Positions 36,641-48,459 of a stretch of 64,000 bases of DNA are shown here, piece by piece. Source of the DNA: Argopecten irradians (Eukaryota > Mollusca > Bivalvia > Pectinida > Pectinidae); assembly GCF_041381155.1 (NCBI RefSeq), contig NC_091135.1:56867997-56931996 (forward strand), read 5' to 3'. The position numbers and the translations under genes were made by a program. The notes beneath the pieces were generated by a model. That model saw only the letters and a list, made by a program, of their open reading frames with translations. It was not told the DNA's origin and ran no database searches. Numbering within the stretch: position 1 is the stretch's first letter; every line of letters starts with the position of its first letter.

Positions 36641-37256
36641 GGAGGTGTTGCATGGCCGCCCACGATCGATTTTTAATTTTTTGGTACGAATACATCAATC
36701 GGCACATTATACGTATCGGAACAGTATTTATTCCATGAATAGATTATTCATGCGACTACAGCGCCACCTTTTGTAAGTTTTAGGTCCGATTCCTAATTGT
36801 GCGCCTTTAATGTATCATATTTAGGCATACAAAACACAAAGATAAATTATTTTTGTGTAATAACATAGCATTTTGTATTATCTTTTTAACGATATACAAT
36901 ACTTCATCATATCTGTTGGGGTTTTCTTGCAATTTCCAGTTTTGCTCTTAATTTTTCATGAAAATAGAGCAATTTCATTTTATTAGTTTTTAATTAATTC
37001 CTTAGATAACAATGAATGATCCAGAGTACCCTAAAATTTTAGCAATCAAAAATATCTTCATATATCATTTACTGACTAATGAAAATATTGTGTCGATGAA
37101 TCACTGGATATGCCGACTTTTTTGCACTTTTGTACGTCTACCCCCTTTATTTCTTACCCAATATCAAAATAGTACTGAGAGTTAATATATTAAACGAAAG
37201 CTCTCCTTCTCTCGGCTCTATCATGTATCAAAAGCCACTTTAGTAGTTCAAGTACG

Positions 37257-38340
37257 CAGGGGCGTAGGAAGCGGGGGGGCGGGGGGGGCAACTGCCCCCC
37301 CATTCCCCAGGACGGGGGGGCAAACATGTCTTTTTACCCCCCCACCCCTTTTTACCCCCCCACCCCATTTTCGCCGACTGAAATGTTCTAAAAATGCATA
37401 TTTGAAAAAAAAAAGGGTCCTCCTGCACAATTTTTGTACTTAATTCTAAAAAAAATTCCGCTGCGCGGCGCATTTCCTAAAACGTTCAAGCACATAATAA
37501 TCAAACCTTTAATAGTAATAATTCAATACACATGAACTACACTAAAAATGTCCATTAAGGGATTCTACGTACTGCATTTGTATTTCGAAAAATGTCTCTT
37601 AAAAGATTACTTTGTTTATATGTCTTAGCAAGACAATTAATTCATTATTATTTTGAGTTACAACACAATGTGCTGATGGTGTGAAGCCGGTATGTTCAGA
37701 TCGAGCAGGGCTGCACAATGATATGACGACACAATTATCACAATTATCATTTCTAAATGCAGGTTACTTTAAATCGAAAAAATACCATGGTAAGAACGCT
37801 TTAAAATCATTAAAATACATCGTAAAACTCATCTCAGCCATTCTAAAATCGTAACTTTTTTTCTCCCGGGGGAGACCCCCGGACCCCCCAAACTCAAAAA
37901 TTTTATCACGCCTTCGGACGCTCGCAAATTCATCAAAATGCATCGTAAAACGCATCTTAAGCCATTCTAAATCGTAATATTTTTCCCCGAGGAAGACCCC
38001 CGAACCTCCCAAACACCAAAATCTTGCGCTTTCGGGCGCTCGCAAAATCATCAAAATACATTGTAAAACTCTAAATCGTAATATTTTTTCCCGGAGTCGA
38101 CCCCCAGACCCCAAAATCTCGTGCCTTCGGCGCTCACACGCTAATTTGGCTAGTTTTCGTATTCGTTAATTTCCTTTTAGCGACCCAACTTTCTAGAAAT
38201 GTGTACAAGGATTATATTAATGATATATGAAAAAAGTATATAAAGTATAATGGTTGTGTGTAGGTGCGGCGGAGGGGGGGGGGGTTACAAAATATTGAGG
38301 ACCTTTGCCCACCATTACGTTTCATCTTCCTACGCCACTG
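37257..38340. mobile_element. CAG...CTG-ended TIR element with 5-bp duplication
   Basis: GTACG flanks both sides (37252-37256, 38341-38345). The ends are CAGGGGCGTAGGAAG and CTTCCTACGCCACTG. The termini recall hAT-group elements common in aquatic invertebrates. The interior has G-runs near both ends and three diverged copies of a segment with TCGTAATATTTTTTCCCGG and AGACCCCCGGACC. No transposase frame. Confidence 0.7.
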
Positions 38341-38345
38341 GTACG

Positions 38346-38909
38346 TAATACTTGAGTAAAACGTATTCCACGTAAGTTGGTGTTCCAAAGCTCCGTCAAA
38401 TTGACATGTATATTGACACTTGACCTACATCTAAATAAAAACTTGTTTTGCCTATATATTACAAAATGTTCATTTTTGTGTCATATATTGAACTAGACAA
38501 TATGTTGTGTCATCAAACAAAATAGCCAATATGACCTATATTTCCTACACCAATCGTCAGATGTGTTTCCTATTTCTGTCTTCATGAGTTTATTTACTTA
38601 TTAATAAGCAAATGTTCCGTTTAGCGAAACATAAATAGGTGTAACTAATATGTTGACCTTAGATATTTCTCAAAAGAATGTACTGTTGTTTTGATGTCAG
38701 AAACATGTCATGGATAACTAGGATTGCATTCTTAAGTCAAACAGCCCATGTCTGACTATTATTCACACAATAAAACATGGTCAAACAATACAGTAATGAA
38801 AAAAGAATCCAGTGGACTGAAATTGCTTAACTTTTTTGGGGCACCAAATAAGGCATTGCACCCTAGGAACTCTTCAATTGACGTTCTTGGTGTCTGATAT
38901 AGTAAAAAA
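38346..38909. other. Interior of the inverted-repeat element, nothing recognised
   Basis: AT-rich, non-coding sequence between two nested elements. Confidence 0.5.
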
Positions 38910-39905
38910 AATGTTATCATGAAAGTAGGTCAAGTAAACAAATCATGCAGAATATTACAGACCCACTATCTGAGTTCTTTAGGCCTTTCACATATTGAAG
39001 AGCTGTTTGAAGATTTTCATACATTTGACCTGTCTGAAGCCCTTTATTCCAGCATACTGCAAGGCGTCTTAATTATTGTCAAGAAGTCGTTTATGTTTGC
39101 CAATTTGAACCCTGTGACCTTCAATTAACATCAAGGTCATTCATTTGACAAACAACTTTGTAGCCCTTTATTTAAGAATACGTTAGGTTTAACATCATGT
39201 TTCGATGCCTTTCAGTTATTGAGAAGAAGTCGTTTGAATGAAAAGGTTATGAACGACGGCGCACGAAGTACGATCACTTTAGATCATCCTGACCTATCGG
39301 GCAAGATGAATTAGCAGCATTTGCCCTTCATCCCAACATGCTACATGTACAATACCAGGTCTCTAGTCCTCTTAGTTATTCGCAAGAAGTCGTTTAAAGA
39401 TTCAAGTCTATCTGACTCATGTGACCATGAAAGTAGGTCAAGGTCATTCATTTGAACAAACTTGGTAGTCGTTTAAGCTATCAGTCTACAGTCCGAATAT
39501 CAGATTCCAATGCCTTTTAGTTATTCACAATAAGCCGTTTAAAGTTTTTAGCCTATTTCATCCTTGTGACCTTAAATGAACTTGGTAGTCTTTCTTGCCA
39601 GCATACTACATGCCTTATATCAGGTAATAAAGCCTCTTAGTTATTCACAAGAAATCGTTTAAAGATTTAGCCTTTTTGAATTCTGTGACCTTAAATGATG
39701 GTCAAGGTAATTCATTTCCACAAACTTGGTGGTCCATCATTCCAGCATTCTACATGTCTAATATCAGTTTCTTGGACCTTTCGGATATGGAGAAGAAGTC
39801 GTTTGAATGAAAAGTTTATACGAACGACGAAATGCGAACAGCGCATGACAGTGGACAAAGCATGGTGATTATAGGTCATCCTGACCCTTCTGGTTAGATG
39901 ATTTA
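38910..39905 (+). repeat. Diverged core repeats with a pearl-like 3' section
   Basis: Four to five diverged units carry GACCTTAAATGA, GGTCAAGGTCATTCATTTG, CAAACTTGGTAGTC and TTATTCACAAGAAGTCGTTT. Two positions end in GAACGACG..GCG and GATCATCCTGACC or GTCATCCTGACCC. This resembles the tandem core and end region of another repetitive family like pearl. Precise boundaries are unclear. Confidence 0.5.
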
Positions 39906-39943
39906 TGACATTAAAATGAACTAACGATGAAAACGCGGTCCTG

Positions 39944-40961
39944 CAGGTAGGGCGTTAGAATTGTACCTGCTGCCCCTATTGCATGATCGTAAAAGGCGAC
40001 TAAATTTAGGGTCATATCATAGCATCTCTTCTTCCTAACTTAATTTATACTTCCTTACGTCTTCCTTGACGCCGCCTCACGTTTGGACTTCGGTTGAGAG
40101 CTCGCACCTGTGAGGTAGGCTCTGGGTTCTGTCACCTGGCCGAGACACACCCTGCTTAGCGCTGATTATTAAGAGAGTAGGGCGACTGGTTCGCCTGTTG
40201 TCGGTATAATGTGACTGGCTGGGAATGTGTTGCTACCCCTGCAAGGATTTGTAAAACAATTCTAGAACTGCTCCAGAACGGTTCTAGAACTGTTCTAGAA
40301 TTATTCTAAAGGAATTCTAGAATCGTTCTACAACGTTAAAGACTTTTATAGAACGATGCTCTAGAACTGTTCTAGAATTGTTCTAGAATAATGTTCCAGA
40401 ACAATTCTTGAATTATTCTGGAATTGAAACTGGGGGAGTTCTATGACAGTTCTAGAATAATTCTAAAGGATTTCTATAATCGTTCTACAACGTTAAATGA
40501 ATCTTTTCTAGAACGATGCTCTAGAACTGTTCTAGGACAGTGTTCTAGAATTGTTCTAGAAAAACTGGAGCAGTTCTAGAACATTTCTAGAATAGGTTCA
40601 GAACATTTCTGGAACAGTTCTAGATGTTCTGGAAGTATCATTTAGCATTGTAGAACCGTTGTGGAACAGTTGTAGAATTATTCTAGATTTTTTAGAGAGT
40701 TTCTAGAACTTTCATTAGATAATCTAGAAACCATGCACTTTCATAAAGGATGTTGGATGAGAAAAAACTTATAACTTGTAATCAGTACCTGGTAAACTTT
40801 TTGGTGGAATTATTTCGCGGTAACTATAGGTAAATAAAGGTAAAATGAGACACAGCTCCTCGTCTGATGTCTGATTGACGCTAGCAAAAAAGGTACCAAA
40901 TTTAGTCGCCTTTTACGATTATGTAGTGGGTATAGCAGGTGCAATTCTAACGCCCTACCTG
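39944..40961. mobile_element. Foldback element with an internal TTCTAGAA array
   Basis: Terminal inverted repeats of about 63 bp run over 39944-40007 (CAGGTAGGGCGTTAGAATTG ... AAAGGCGACTAAATTT) and 40898-40961. Between about 40259 and 40715 lies a dense run of short palindromic motifs such as TTCTAGAACTGTTCTAGAAT. A spacer section at about 40020-40230 has GGTTCTGTCACCTGGCCGAG and GTCGGTATAATGTGACTGG. No coding capacity. Confidence 0.75.
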
Positions 40962-41757
40962 AGACGATGGCAACATTTATGGTTCCTTTTTACAATGGGC
41001 AAAGGACACATACTGTCGTATTCATTACCTTAATGCTTATACAGTTTCTGGAATGCAACATGGCATTGTGTATATGTTAAATCATAACTGTCAGTATTAT
41101 ATGCCCCACTGTTTCAAAACGGATAAGTAGAAATTCTGAAAAAAAATATTATAAACATGAGTTTATGATGATAATTTCAAGGTTTGGTCGAAATACACAC
41201 CTCATCATCACATTCTACTCTTACAGTAAAGTCGGTAATATTTAACAGCGTACTCTCAGTACTTTGATATCATTGAAAAAACATGGGGTAGACAAAATAA
41301 ACCTAAAAAAACGTGGCATATCCAGTGATTCATCAACTTGAGCTGTTTATGGTGAAACGATGATAACCTGAATATAGTTTTAAACATCAAAATTTTAGGG
41401 TACTCGAGTAGTACCTTACTTATTATATCGCTCAAACGAAAAATTGAAAACTTCAAAAAGGCGTATTTTTTGTCAAATTGGATATTTACATTCGATTTGT
41501 GATAAAATGATATAAGATACAGCCAAGTGTGATATGTCGTTAAAAAGGGCAATTTTTTGTGGTATTTTTAATCACAAGAAACACGTGATTTAAGTGTTTT
41601 TACTATGACTTATGCCAGGTAAAAGGCCCAATGGGCTATAAATTTACCAGTGTTAATGTAGAAGGCGCTGTAGTCCTAATAATGGTCCAATCAGGTTTTA
41701 AGTATTATAGACATATGTGTATTAATGCAATTAACTAATTTAAATTCAAAAAAACAA

Positions 41758-43377
41758 AACAAGAGGCCCAGAGGGCCTGTATCGCTCACCTGGTTTGTAA
41801 TGCCAAGTAATGTTCTGAATACAGTTTCATTGTTTCTTTTCTGAAGGAATTTTAATATTAACCTCTAAATCCCCTATTGGGCCCCACCCCTCCCGCCCCC
41901 AGGGGGTCAGAGCCAAAATTTATACAAGTTCTGTTCCCCTTCCCCCAAGGATGTTTATGGCCAAATTTGGTCACAATCCAAGCAAAACTCTAGGACAAGA
42001 AGTGATTTATAGGATTTACCTCTATTACCCCTATTGGGCCCCACCCGTCCTGCCCTCGGGGGGCCAGAGTCAAAATTTATACAAGTTCTGTTCCCCTTCC
42101 CCAAAGGATGCTTGTGGCCAAATTTGGTTACATTCCATTCAGAACTCTATGATTAGTAGCGATATAAAGGATTTACCTCTATTTCCCCTATTGGGCCCCG
42201 CCCCTCCTGCCCCCGGGGGACCAGAGCCAAAATTTAAACAAATTCTGTTCCCCTTCCCCAAAGGATGTTTGTGGCCAAATTTGGTTACATTCCATTCAGA
42301 GCTCTATGACGAGAAGCGATTTAAAGGATTTACCTTTATTACCCCTATTGGGCCCCGACCCTCCTGCCCCCGGGGGGTCAGAGCCAAAATTTATACAAGT
42401 TCTGTTCCCCTTCCCCCAAGGATGTTTGTGGCCAAATTTAGTTACATTCCATTCAGAACTCTACGACAAGTAGCGATTTAAAGGATTTACCTCTATTTCC
42501 CCTATTGGGCCCCGCCCCTCCTGACCCGGGGGATCAGAGCCAAAATTTATACAAGTTCTGTTCCCCTTACCCCAAGGATGTTTGTGGCCAAATTTGGTTA
42601 CATTCCATTCAGAACTCTATGACTAGTAGCGATTTAAAGGATTTACCTCTATTTCCCCTATTGGGCCCCGCCCCTCCTGCCCCCGGGGGACCAGAGCCAA
42701 AATTTATACAAGTTCTGTTCCCCTTCCCCCAAGGATGTTTGTGGCCAAATTTGGTTACATTCCATTCAGAACTCTATGACTTGTAGTGATTTAAAGGATT
42801 TACCTCTATTTCCCCTATTGGGCTCCGCCCCTCCTGCCCCCGGGGGATCAGAGCCAAAATTTATACAAGTTCTGTTCCCCTTCCCCCAAGGATGTTTGTG
42901 GCTAATTTTGGTTACAATCCATGCAGAACTCTAGGACAAGTAGCGATTTAAAGGATTTACCTCTATTACCCCTATTGGGCCCCGCCCCTCCTGCCCCTGG
43001 GGGACCAGAGCCAAAATTTATACAACTTCTGTTCCCCTTCCCCCAAGGATGTTTGTGGTCAAATTTGGTTACAATCCATGCAGAACTCTAGGACAAGTAG
43101 CGATTTATAGGATTTACCTCTATTTCCCCTATTGGGCCCCGCCCCTCCTGCCCCTGAGGGGACAGAGCCAAAATTTATACAAGTTCTGTTCCCCTCCCCC
43201 AAGGATGTTTGTGGCCAAATTTGGTTACAATCCATGCAGAACTCTATGACTAGTAGCGATTTAAAGGAAATGTTGACGGACAAACGGACGGACGGACGAC
43301 GGACGGACGGACGGACGGACGACGGACGCCGCGCCATGACATAAGCTCACCGGCCCTTCGGGCCAGGTGAGCTAAAA
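41758..43377 (-). mobile_element. Pearl-type element (family 1) in the right arm of the inverted-repeat element
   Basis: Read on the minus strand it starts TTTTTAGCTCACCTGGCCCG (43377) with hairpin and a (GTCC)n run (about 43275-43330). About nine 157-bp cores follow. It ends in GAGCGATACAGGCCCTCTGG and GCCTCTTGTT (41758). It is a complete, ordinary-sized copy of the same family as the giant element around it, in opposite orientation. Confidence 0.85.
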
Positions 43378-43424
43378 ACAAAAAATTATCGTGGGCGGAT
43401 TTTCCCCCTCTATGCAACACCTCC

Positions 43425-46400
43425 TTTGGCCACAAACATCCTTGGGGGAAGGGGAACAGAACCAGTATAAATTTTGGCTCTGACCCCCCGGGGGCAGGAG
43501 GGGCGGGGCCCAATAGGGGTAATAGAGGTAAATCCTTTAAATCGCTACTTGTCATAGAGCTCTGAATGGAATGTAACCAAATTTGGCCACAAACATCCTT
43601 TGGGGAAGGGGTACAGAACTTGTATAAATTTTGGCTCTGGTCCCCCGGGGGCAGGAGGGGCGGGGCCCAATAGGGGAAATAGAGGTAAATCCTTTAAATC
43701 GCTACTTGTAATAGAGTTCTACATGAATTGTAACCAAATTCGGCCACAAACATCCTTGGGGGAAGGGGAACAGAACTTGTGTAAATTTTGACTCTGGTCC
43801 CCCAGGGGCAGGAGGGGCGGGGCCCAATAGGGGAAATAGAGGTAAATCCTTTAAATCGCTACTAGTCATAGAGTTCTGAATGGAATGTAACCAAATTTGG
43901 CCACAAACATCCTTGGGGGAGGGGGAACAGACCTTTTATAAATTTTGGCTCTGACCCCCTGGGGGCAGGAGGGGCGGGGCCCAATAGGGGCAATAGAGGT
44001 AAATCCTTTAAATCTCTACTTGTCCTAGAGCTCTACATGAATTGTAACCAAATTTGGCCACAAACATCCTTGGGGGAAGGGGAACAGAACTTGTATACAT
44101 TTTGGCTCTGATCCCCCAGGGGCAGGAGGGGCGGGGCCCAATAGGGGAAATAGAGGTAAATCCTTTAAATCGCTACTAGTCATAGAGTTCTGAATGGAAT
44201 GTAACCAAATTTGGCCACAAACATCCTTTGGGGAAGGGGAACAGAACTTTTATACATTTTGGCTCTGATCCCCCAGGGGCAGGAGGGGCGGGGCCCAATA
44301 GGGGAAATAGAGGTAAATCCTTTAAATCGCTACTAGTCATAGAGTTCTGAATGGAATGTAACCAAATTTGGCCACAAACATCCTTTGGGGAAGGGGAACA
44401 GAACTTGTATACATTTTGGCTCTGATCCCCCGGGGGCAGGAGGGGCGGGGCCCAATAGGGGAAATAGAGGTAAATCCTTTAAATCGCTACTAGTCATAGA
44501 GTTCTGAATGGAATGTAACCAAATTTGGCCACAAACATCCTTTGGGGAAAGGGAACAGAACTTGTATAAATTTTGGCTCTGGTCCCCCGGGGGCAGGAGG
44601 GGCGGGGCCCAATCGGGGAAATAGAGGTAAATCCTTTAAATCGCTACTAGTCATAGAGTTCTGAATGGAATGTAACCAAATTTGGCCACAAACATCCTTG
44701 GGGGAAGGGGAACAGAACTTGTATAAATTTTGGCTCTGACCCCCCGGGGGCAGGAGGGGCGGGGCCCAATAGGGGTAATAGAGGTAAATCCTTTAAATCG
44801 CTACTTGTCATAGAGCTCTGAATGGAATGTAACCAAATTTGGCCACAAACATCCTTTGGGGGAAGGGGTACAGAACTTGTATAAATTTTGGCTCTGACCC
44901 CCCGGGGGCAGGAGGGGCGGGGCCCAATAGGGGAAATAGAGGTAAATCCTTTAAATCGCTACTTGTCATAGAGCTCTAATGGAATGTAACCAAATTTGGC
45001 CACAAACATCCTTGGGGGAAGGGGAACAGAACTTGTATAAATTTTGGCTCTGGTCCCCTGGGGGCAGGAGGGGCGGGGCCCAATAGGGGAAATAGAGGTA
45101 AATCCTTTAAATCGCTACTAGTCATAGAGTTCTGAATGGAATGTAACAAATTTGGCCACAAACATCCTTGGGGGAAGGGGAACAGAACTTGTATAAATTT
45201 TGGCTCTGGTCCCCCGGGGCAGGAGGGGCGGGGCCCAATAGGGGAAATAGAGGTAAATCCTTTAAATCGCTACTTGTCATAGAGTTCTGAATGGAATGTA
45301 ACCAAATTTGGCCACAAACATCCTTGGGGGAAGGGGAACAGAACTTGTATAAATTTTGACTCTGGTCCCCCGGGGGCAGGAGGGGCGGGGCCCAATAGGG
45401 GAAATAGAGGTAAATCCTTTAAATCGCTACTAGTCATAGAGTTCTGAATGGAATGTAACCAAATTTGGCCACAAACATCCTTGGGGGAGGGGGAACAGAC
45501 CTTTTATAAATTTTGGCTCTGACCCCCTGGGGGCAGGAGGGGCGGGGCCCAATAGGGGAAATAGAGGTAAATCCTTTAAATCTCTACTTGTCCTAGAGCT
45601 CTACATGAATTGTAACCAAATTTGGCCACAAACATCCTTGGGGAAGGGGAACAGAACTTGTATAAATTTTGGCTCTGATCCCCCAGGGGCAGGAGGGGCG
45701 GGGCCCAATAGGGGAAATAGAGGTAAATCCTTTAAATCGCTACTAGTCATAGAGTTCTGAATGGAATGTAACCAAATTTGGCCACAAACATCCTTTGGGG
45801 AAGGGGAACAGAACTTGTATACATTTTGGCTCTGGTCCCCCGGGGGCAGGAGGGGCGGGGCCCAATAGGGGAAATAGAGGTAAATCCTTTAAATCGCTAC
45901 TAGTCATAGAGTTCTGAATGGAATGTAACCAAATTTGTGCCACAAACATCCTTGGGGGAAGGGGAACAGAACTTGTATAAATTTTGGCTCTGATCCCCCG
46001 GGGGCAGGAGGGGCGGGCCCAATAGGGGTAATAGAGGTAAATCCTTTAAATCGCTACTAGTCATAGAGTTCTGAATGGAATGTAACCAAATTTGGCCACA
46101 AACATCCTTGGGGGAAGGGGAACAGAACTTGTATAAATTTTGGCTCTGACCCCCCGGGGGCAGGAGGGGCGGGGCCCAATAGGGGTAATAGAGGTAAATC
46201 CTTTAAATCGCTACTTGTCATAGAGCTCTGAATGGAATGTAACCAAATTTGGCCACAAACATCCTTTGGGGAAGGGGTACAGAACTTGTATAAATTTTGG
46301 CTCTGACCCCCCCGGGGCAGGAGGGGCGGGGCCCATTAGGGGAAATAGAGGTAAATCCTTTAAATCGCTACTAGTCATAGAGTTCTACATGAATTGTAAC

Positions 46401-47690
46401 CAAATTTGGCTACAAACATCCATGGGGGAAGGGGAACAGAACTTGTATAAATTTTGACTCTGGTCCCCTGGGGGCAGGAGGGGCGGGGCCCAATAGGGGT
46501 AATAGAGGTAAATCCTTTAAATCGCTACTAGTCATAGAGTTCTGAATGGAATGTAACTAAATTTGGCCACAAACATCCTTGGGGGAAGGGGAACTGAACT
46601 TGTATAAATTTTGGCTCTGATCCCCCGGGTCAGGAGGGGCGGGGCCCAATAGGGGAAATAGAGGTAAATCCTTTAAATCGCTACTTGTCATAGAGCTCTG
46701 AATGGAATGTAACCAAATTTGGCCACAAACATCCTTGGGGGAAGGGGAACAGAACTTGTATAAATTTTGGCTCTGGTCCCCCGGGGGCAGGAGGAGTGTG
46801 CCCAATAGGGGAAATAGAGGTAAATCCTTTAAATCGCTACTAGTCATAGAGTTCTGAATGGAATGTAACCAAATTTGGCCACAAACATCCTTGGGGGAGG
46901 GGGAACAGACCTTGTTTAAATTTTGGCTCTGACCCCCTGGGGGCAGGAGGGGCGGGGCCCAATAGGGGAAATACAGGTAAATCCTTTAAATCTCTACTTG
47001 TCCTAGAGCTCTACATGAATTGTAACCAAATTTGGCCACAAACATCCTTGGGGGAAGGGGAACAGAACTTGTATAAATTTTGGCTCTGATCCCCCAGGGG
47101 CAGGAGGGGCGGGGCCCAATAGGGGAAATAGAGGTAAATCCTTTAAATCGCTACTAGTCATAGAGTTCTGAATGGAATGTAACCAAATTTGGCCACAAAC
47201 ATCCTTTGGGGAAGGGGAACAGAACTTGTATAAATTTTGGCTCTTGTCCCCCCGGGGGCAGGAGGGGCGGGGCCCAATAGGGGAAATAGAGGTAAATCCT
47301 TTAAATCGCTACTAGTCATAGAGTTCTGAATGGAATGTAACCAAATTTGGCCACAAGCATCCTTGGGGGAAGGGGAACAGAACTTGTATAAATTTTGGCT
47401 CTGACCCCTTGGGGGCAGGGCCTAATAGGGGAAATAGAGGTAAATCCTATAAATCACTTCTTGTCCTAGAGTTTTGCTTGGATTGTGACCAAATTTGGCC
47501 ATAAACATCCTTGGGGGAAGGGGAACAGAACTTGTATAAATTTTGGCTCTGACCCCCTTGGGGCGGGACCGAATAGGGGATTTAGAGGTTAATATTAAAA
47601 TTCCTTCAGAAAAGAAACAATGAACCTGTATTCAGAACATTACTTGGCATTACAAACCAGGTGAGCTATACAGGCCCTCTGGGCCTCTTG
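43425..47690 (+). mobile_element. Giant pearl-type element (family 1), right part
   Basis: It continues the array broken at 36640. It begins in mid-core with TTTGGCCACAAACATCC, has about 26 further 157-bp cores, then the family 3' end (TTAGAGGTTAATATTAAAAT, CAAACCAGGTGAGCTATACA, GGCCCTCTGGGCCTCTTG). Sub-patterns of two to three cores recur (for example variants with CTACATGAATTGTAACC), which suggests growth by unequal exchange of multi-unit blocks. Confidence 0.85.
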
Positions 47691-47699
47691 TTTTTTTTT

Positions 47700-48215
47700 G
47701 TAATCATCACAAAGACTCTTACAATTAGAAAAATTGACCCCACGATTTGTTTAATTTTGAATCCCAACCATATAATGATGCTACAGATACCATACGAAAA
47801 TGTGATATCCAATACATAGTTACAGAGAGGATGTAATTTATATGAAAAGTAGCCTAATTGACCCTTTTAGCCCCGCACCTAAGGCCCCGGGGTGTCAGCC
47901 ACATCATTTGTACAATTTTGAATACCCAGCCTATAAGCATGCTACCATTGTATAATGAGGTCTCTCCCATGCTTAGTTGCAGAGAAGAAGTTGTTTGTAT
48001 GGAAATAGCCGAATTGACCCCTTTTGACCTGTACCACTCAGGCCCACGGGGAGTCGGCCCCATCATTTGTACAATTGTCAGTATTAAACCCATAAGGATG
48101 CTACCAGTCAAATTTTGTTGAATTCCGACCAGCGATTATGGAGAAGAAGTTGATTGTTGATGGACGGACAACAGACGACAGATGCCATGGTCCTTGGGAC
48201 CAGGTGAGCTAAAAA
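47700..48215 (-). mobile_element. Short pearl-type element, another family
   Basis: The right end, read on the minus strand, is TTTTTAGCTCACCTGGTCCC with hairpin GGTCC..GGACC, then TCTGTCGTCTGTTGTCCGTC. Two to three cores of about 150 bp follow (CATTTGTACAATTTTGAATA, CAGAGAAGAAGTTG). The left end is not clear. It lies immediately downstream of UQCRFS1 and in the same orientation. Confidence 0.6.
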
Positions 48216-48308
48216 GCAAATATTGATTTCTTTATCCTGCGTTGCATTTGGTAAAACACAACTTTGTTTTCAATAATGAACAGAAAAGAATGGGTTTAAA
48301 TTATTAAC

Positions 48309-48314
48309 TTTAAT
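48309..48314 (-). promoter_or_regulatory. Candidate polyadenylation signal of UQCRFS1
   Basis: ATTAAA on the minus strand lies about 146 nt past the stop codon. It is a common variant signal, but other AT-rich hexamers nearby make this uncertain. Confidence 0.3.
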
Positions 48315-48459
48315 TCACCAAGTTGTTACAAGTACATGTTTGATGGTGTATGTACTTCTGGTTCTGTTGAACACTACCCGAGAGTCTTTATGTTCAGACC
48401 AATAAAATAAAACACAATAATGTTCACAAAATTCACAAAACAATCAATCAGACAGTTAG

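Larger units (their letters stand above)
36641..43424. mobile_element. Large inverted-repeat element inserted inside the pearl array
   Basis: The ends are inverted repeats: GGAGGTGTTGCATGGCCGCC at 36641, and GGAGGTGTTGCATAG read inward from 43424, with GCCCACGAT shared a little further in. Arm similarity continues inward for several hundred bases, e.g. GACTACAGCGCC (about 36755 and 41650-41670) and AATCACTGGATATGCC (about 37100 and 41325). Removing the whole 6,784 bp rejoins AACCAAA and TTTGGCCAC into a normal core without duplicated bases. The right arm is interrupted by a pearl copy (41758-43377). No transposase is recognised. The superfamily is unknown. Confidence 0.7.

Noticed and set aside
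36641-43424. Simple inversion rather than insertion in the pearl array
   Set aside because: The array has the same orientation and joins in mid-core on both sides. The segment between carries its own inverted ends and unrelated DNA, so an insertion explains it better.
35128-47000. Many 60-180 codon frames on both strands (for example at 41951-42481)
   Set aside because: All are translations of the 157-bp pearl core and recur with each copy. No start, splice or protein family supports them.
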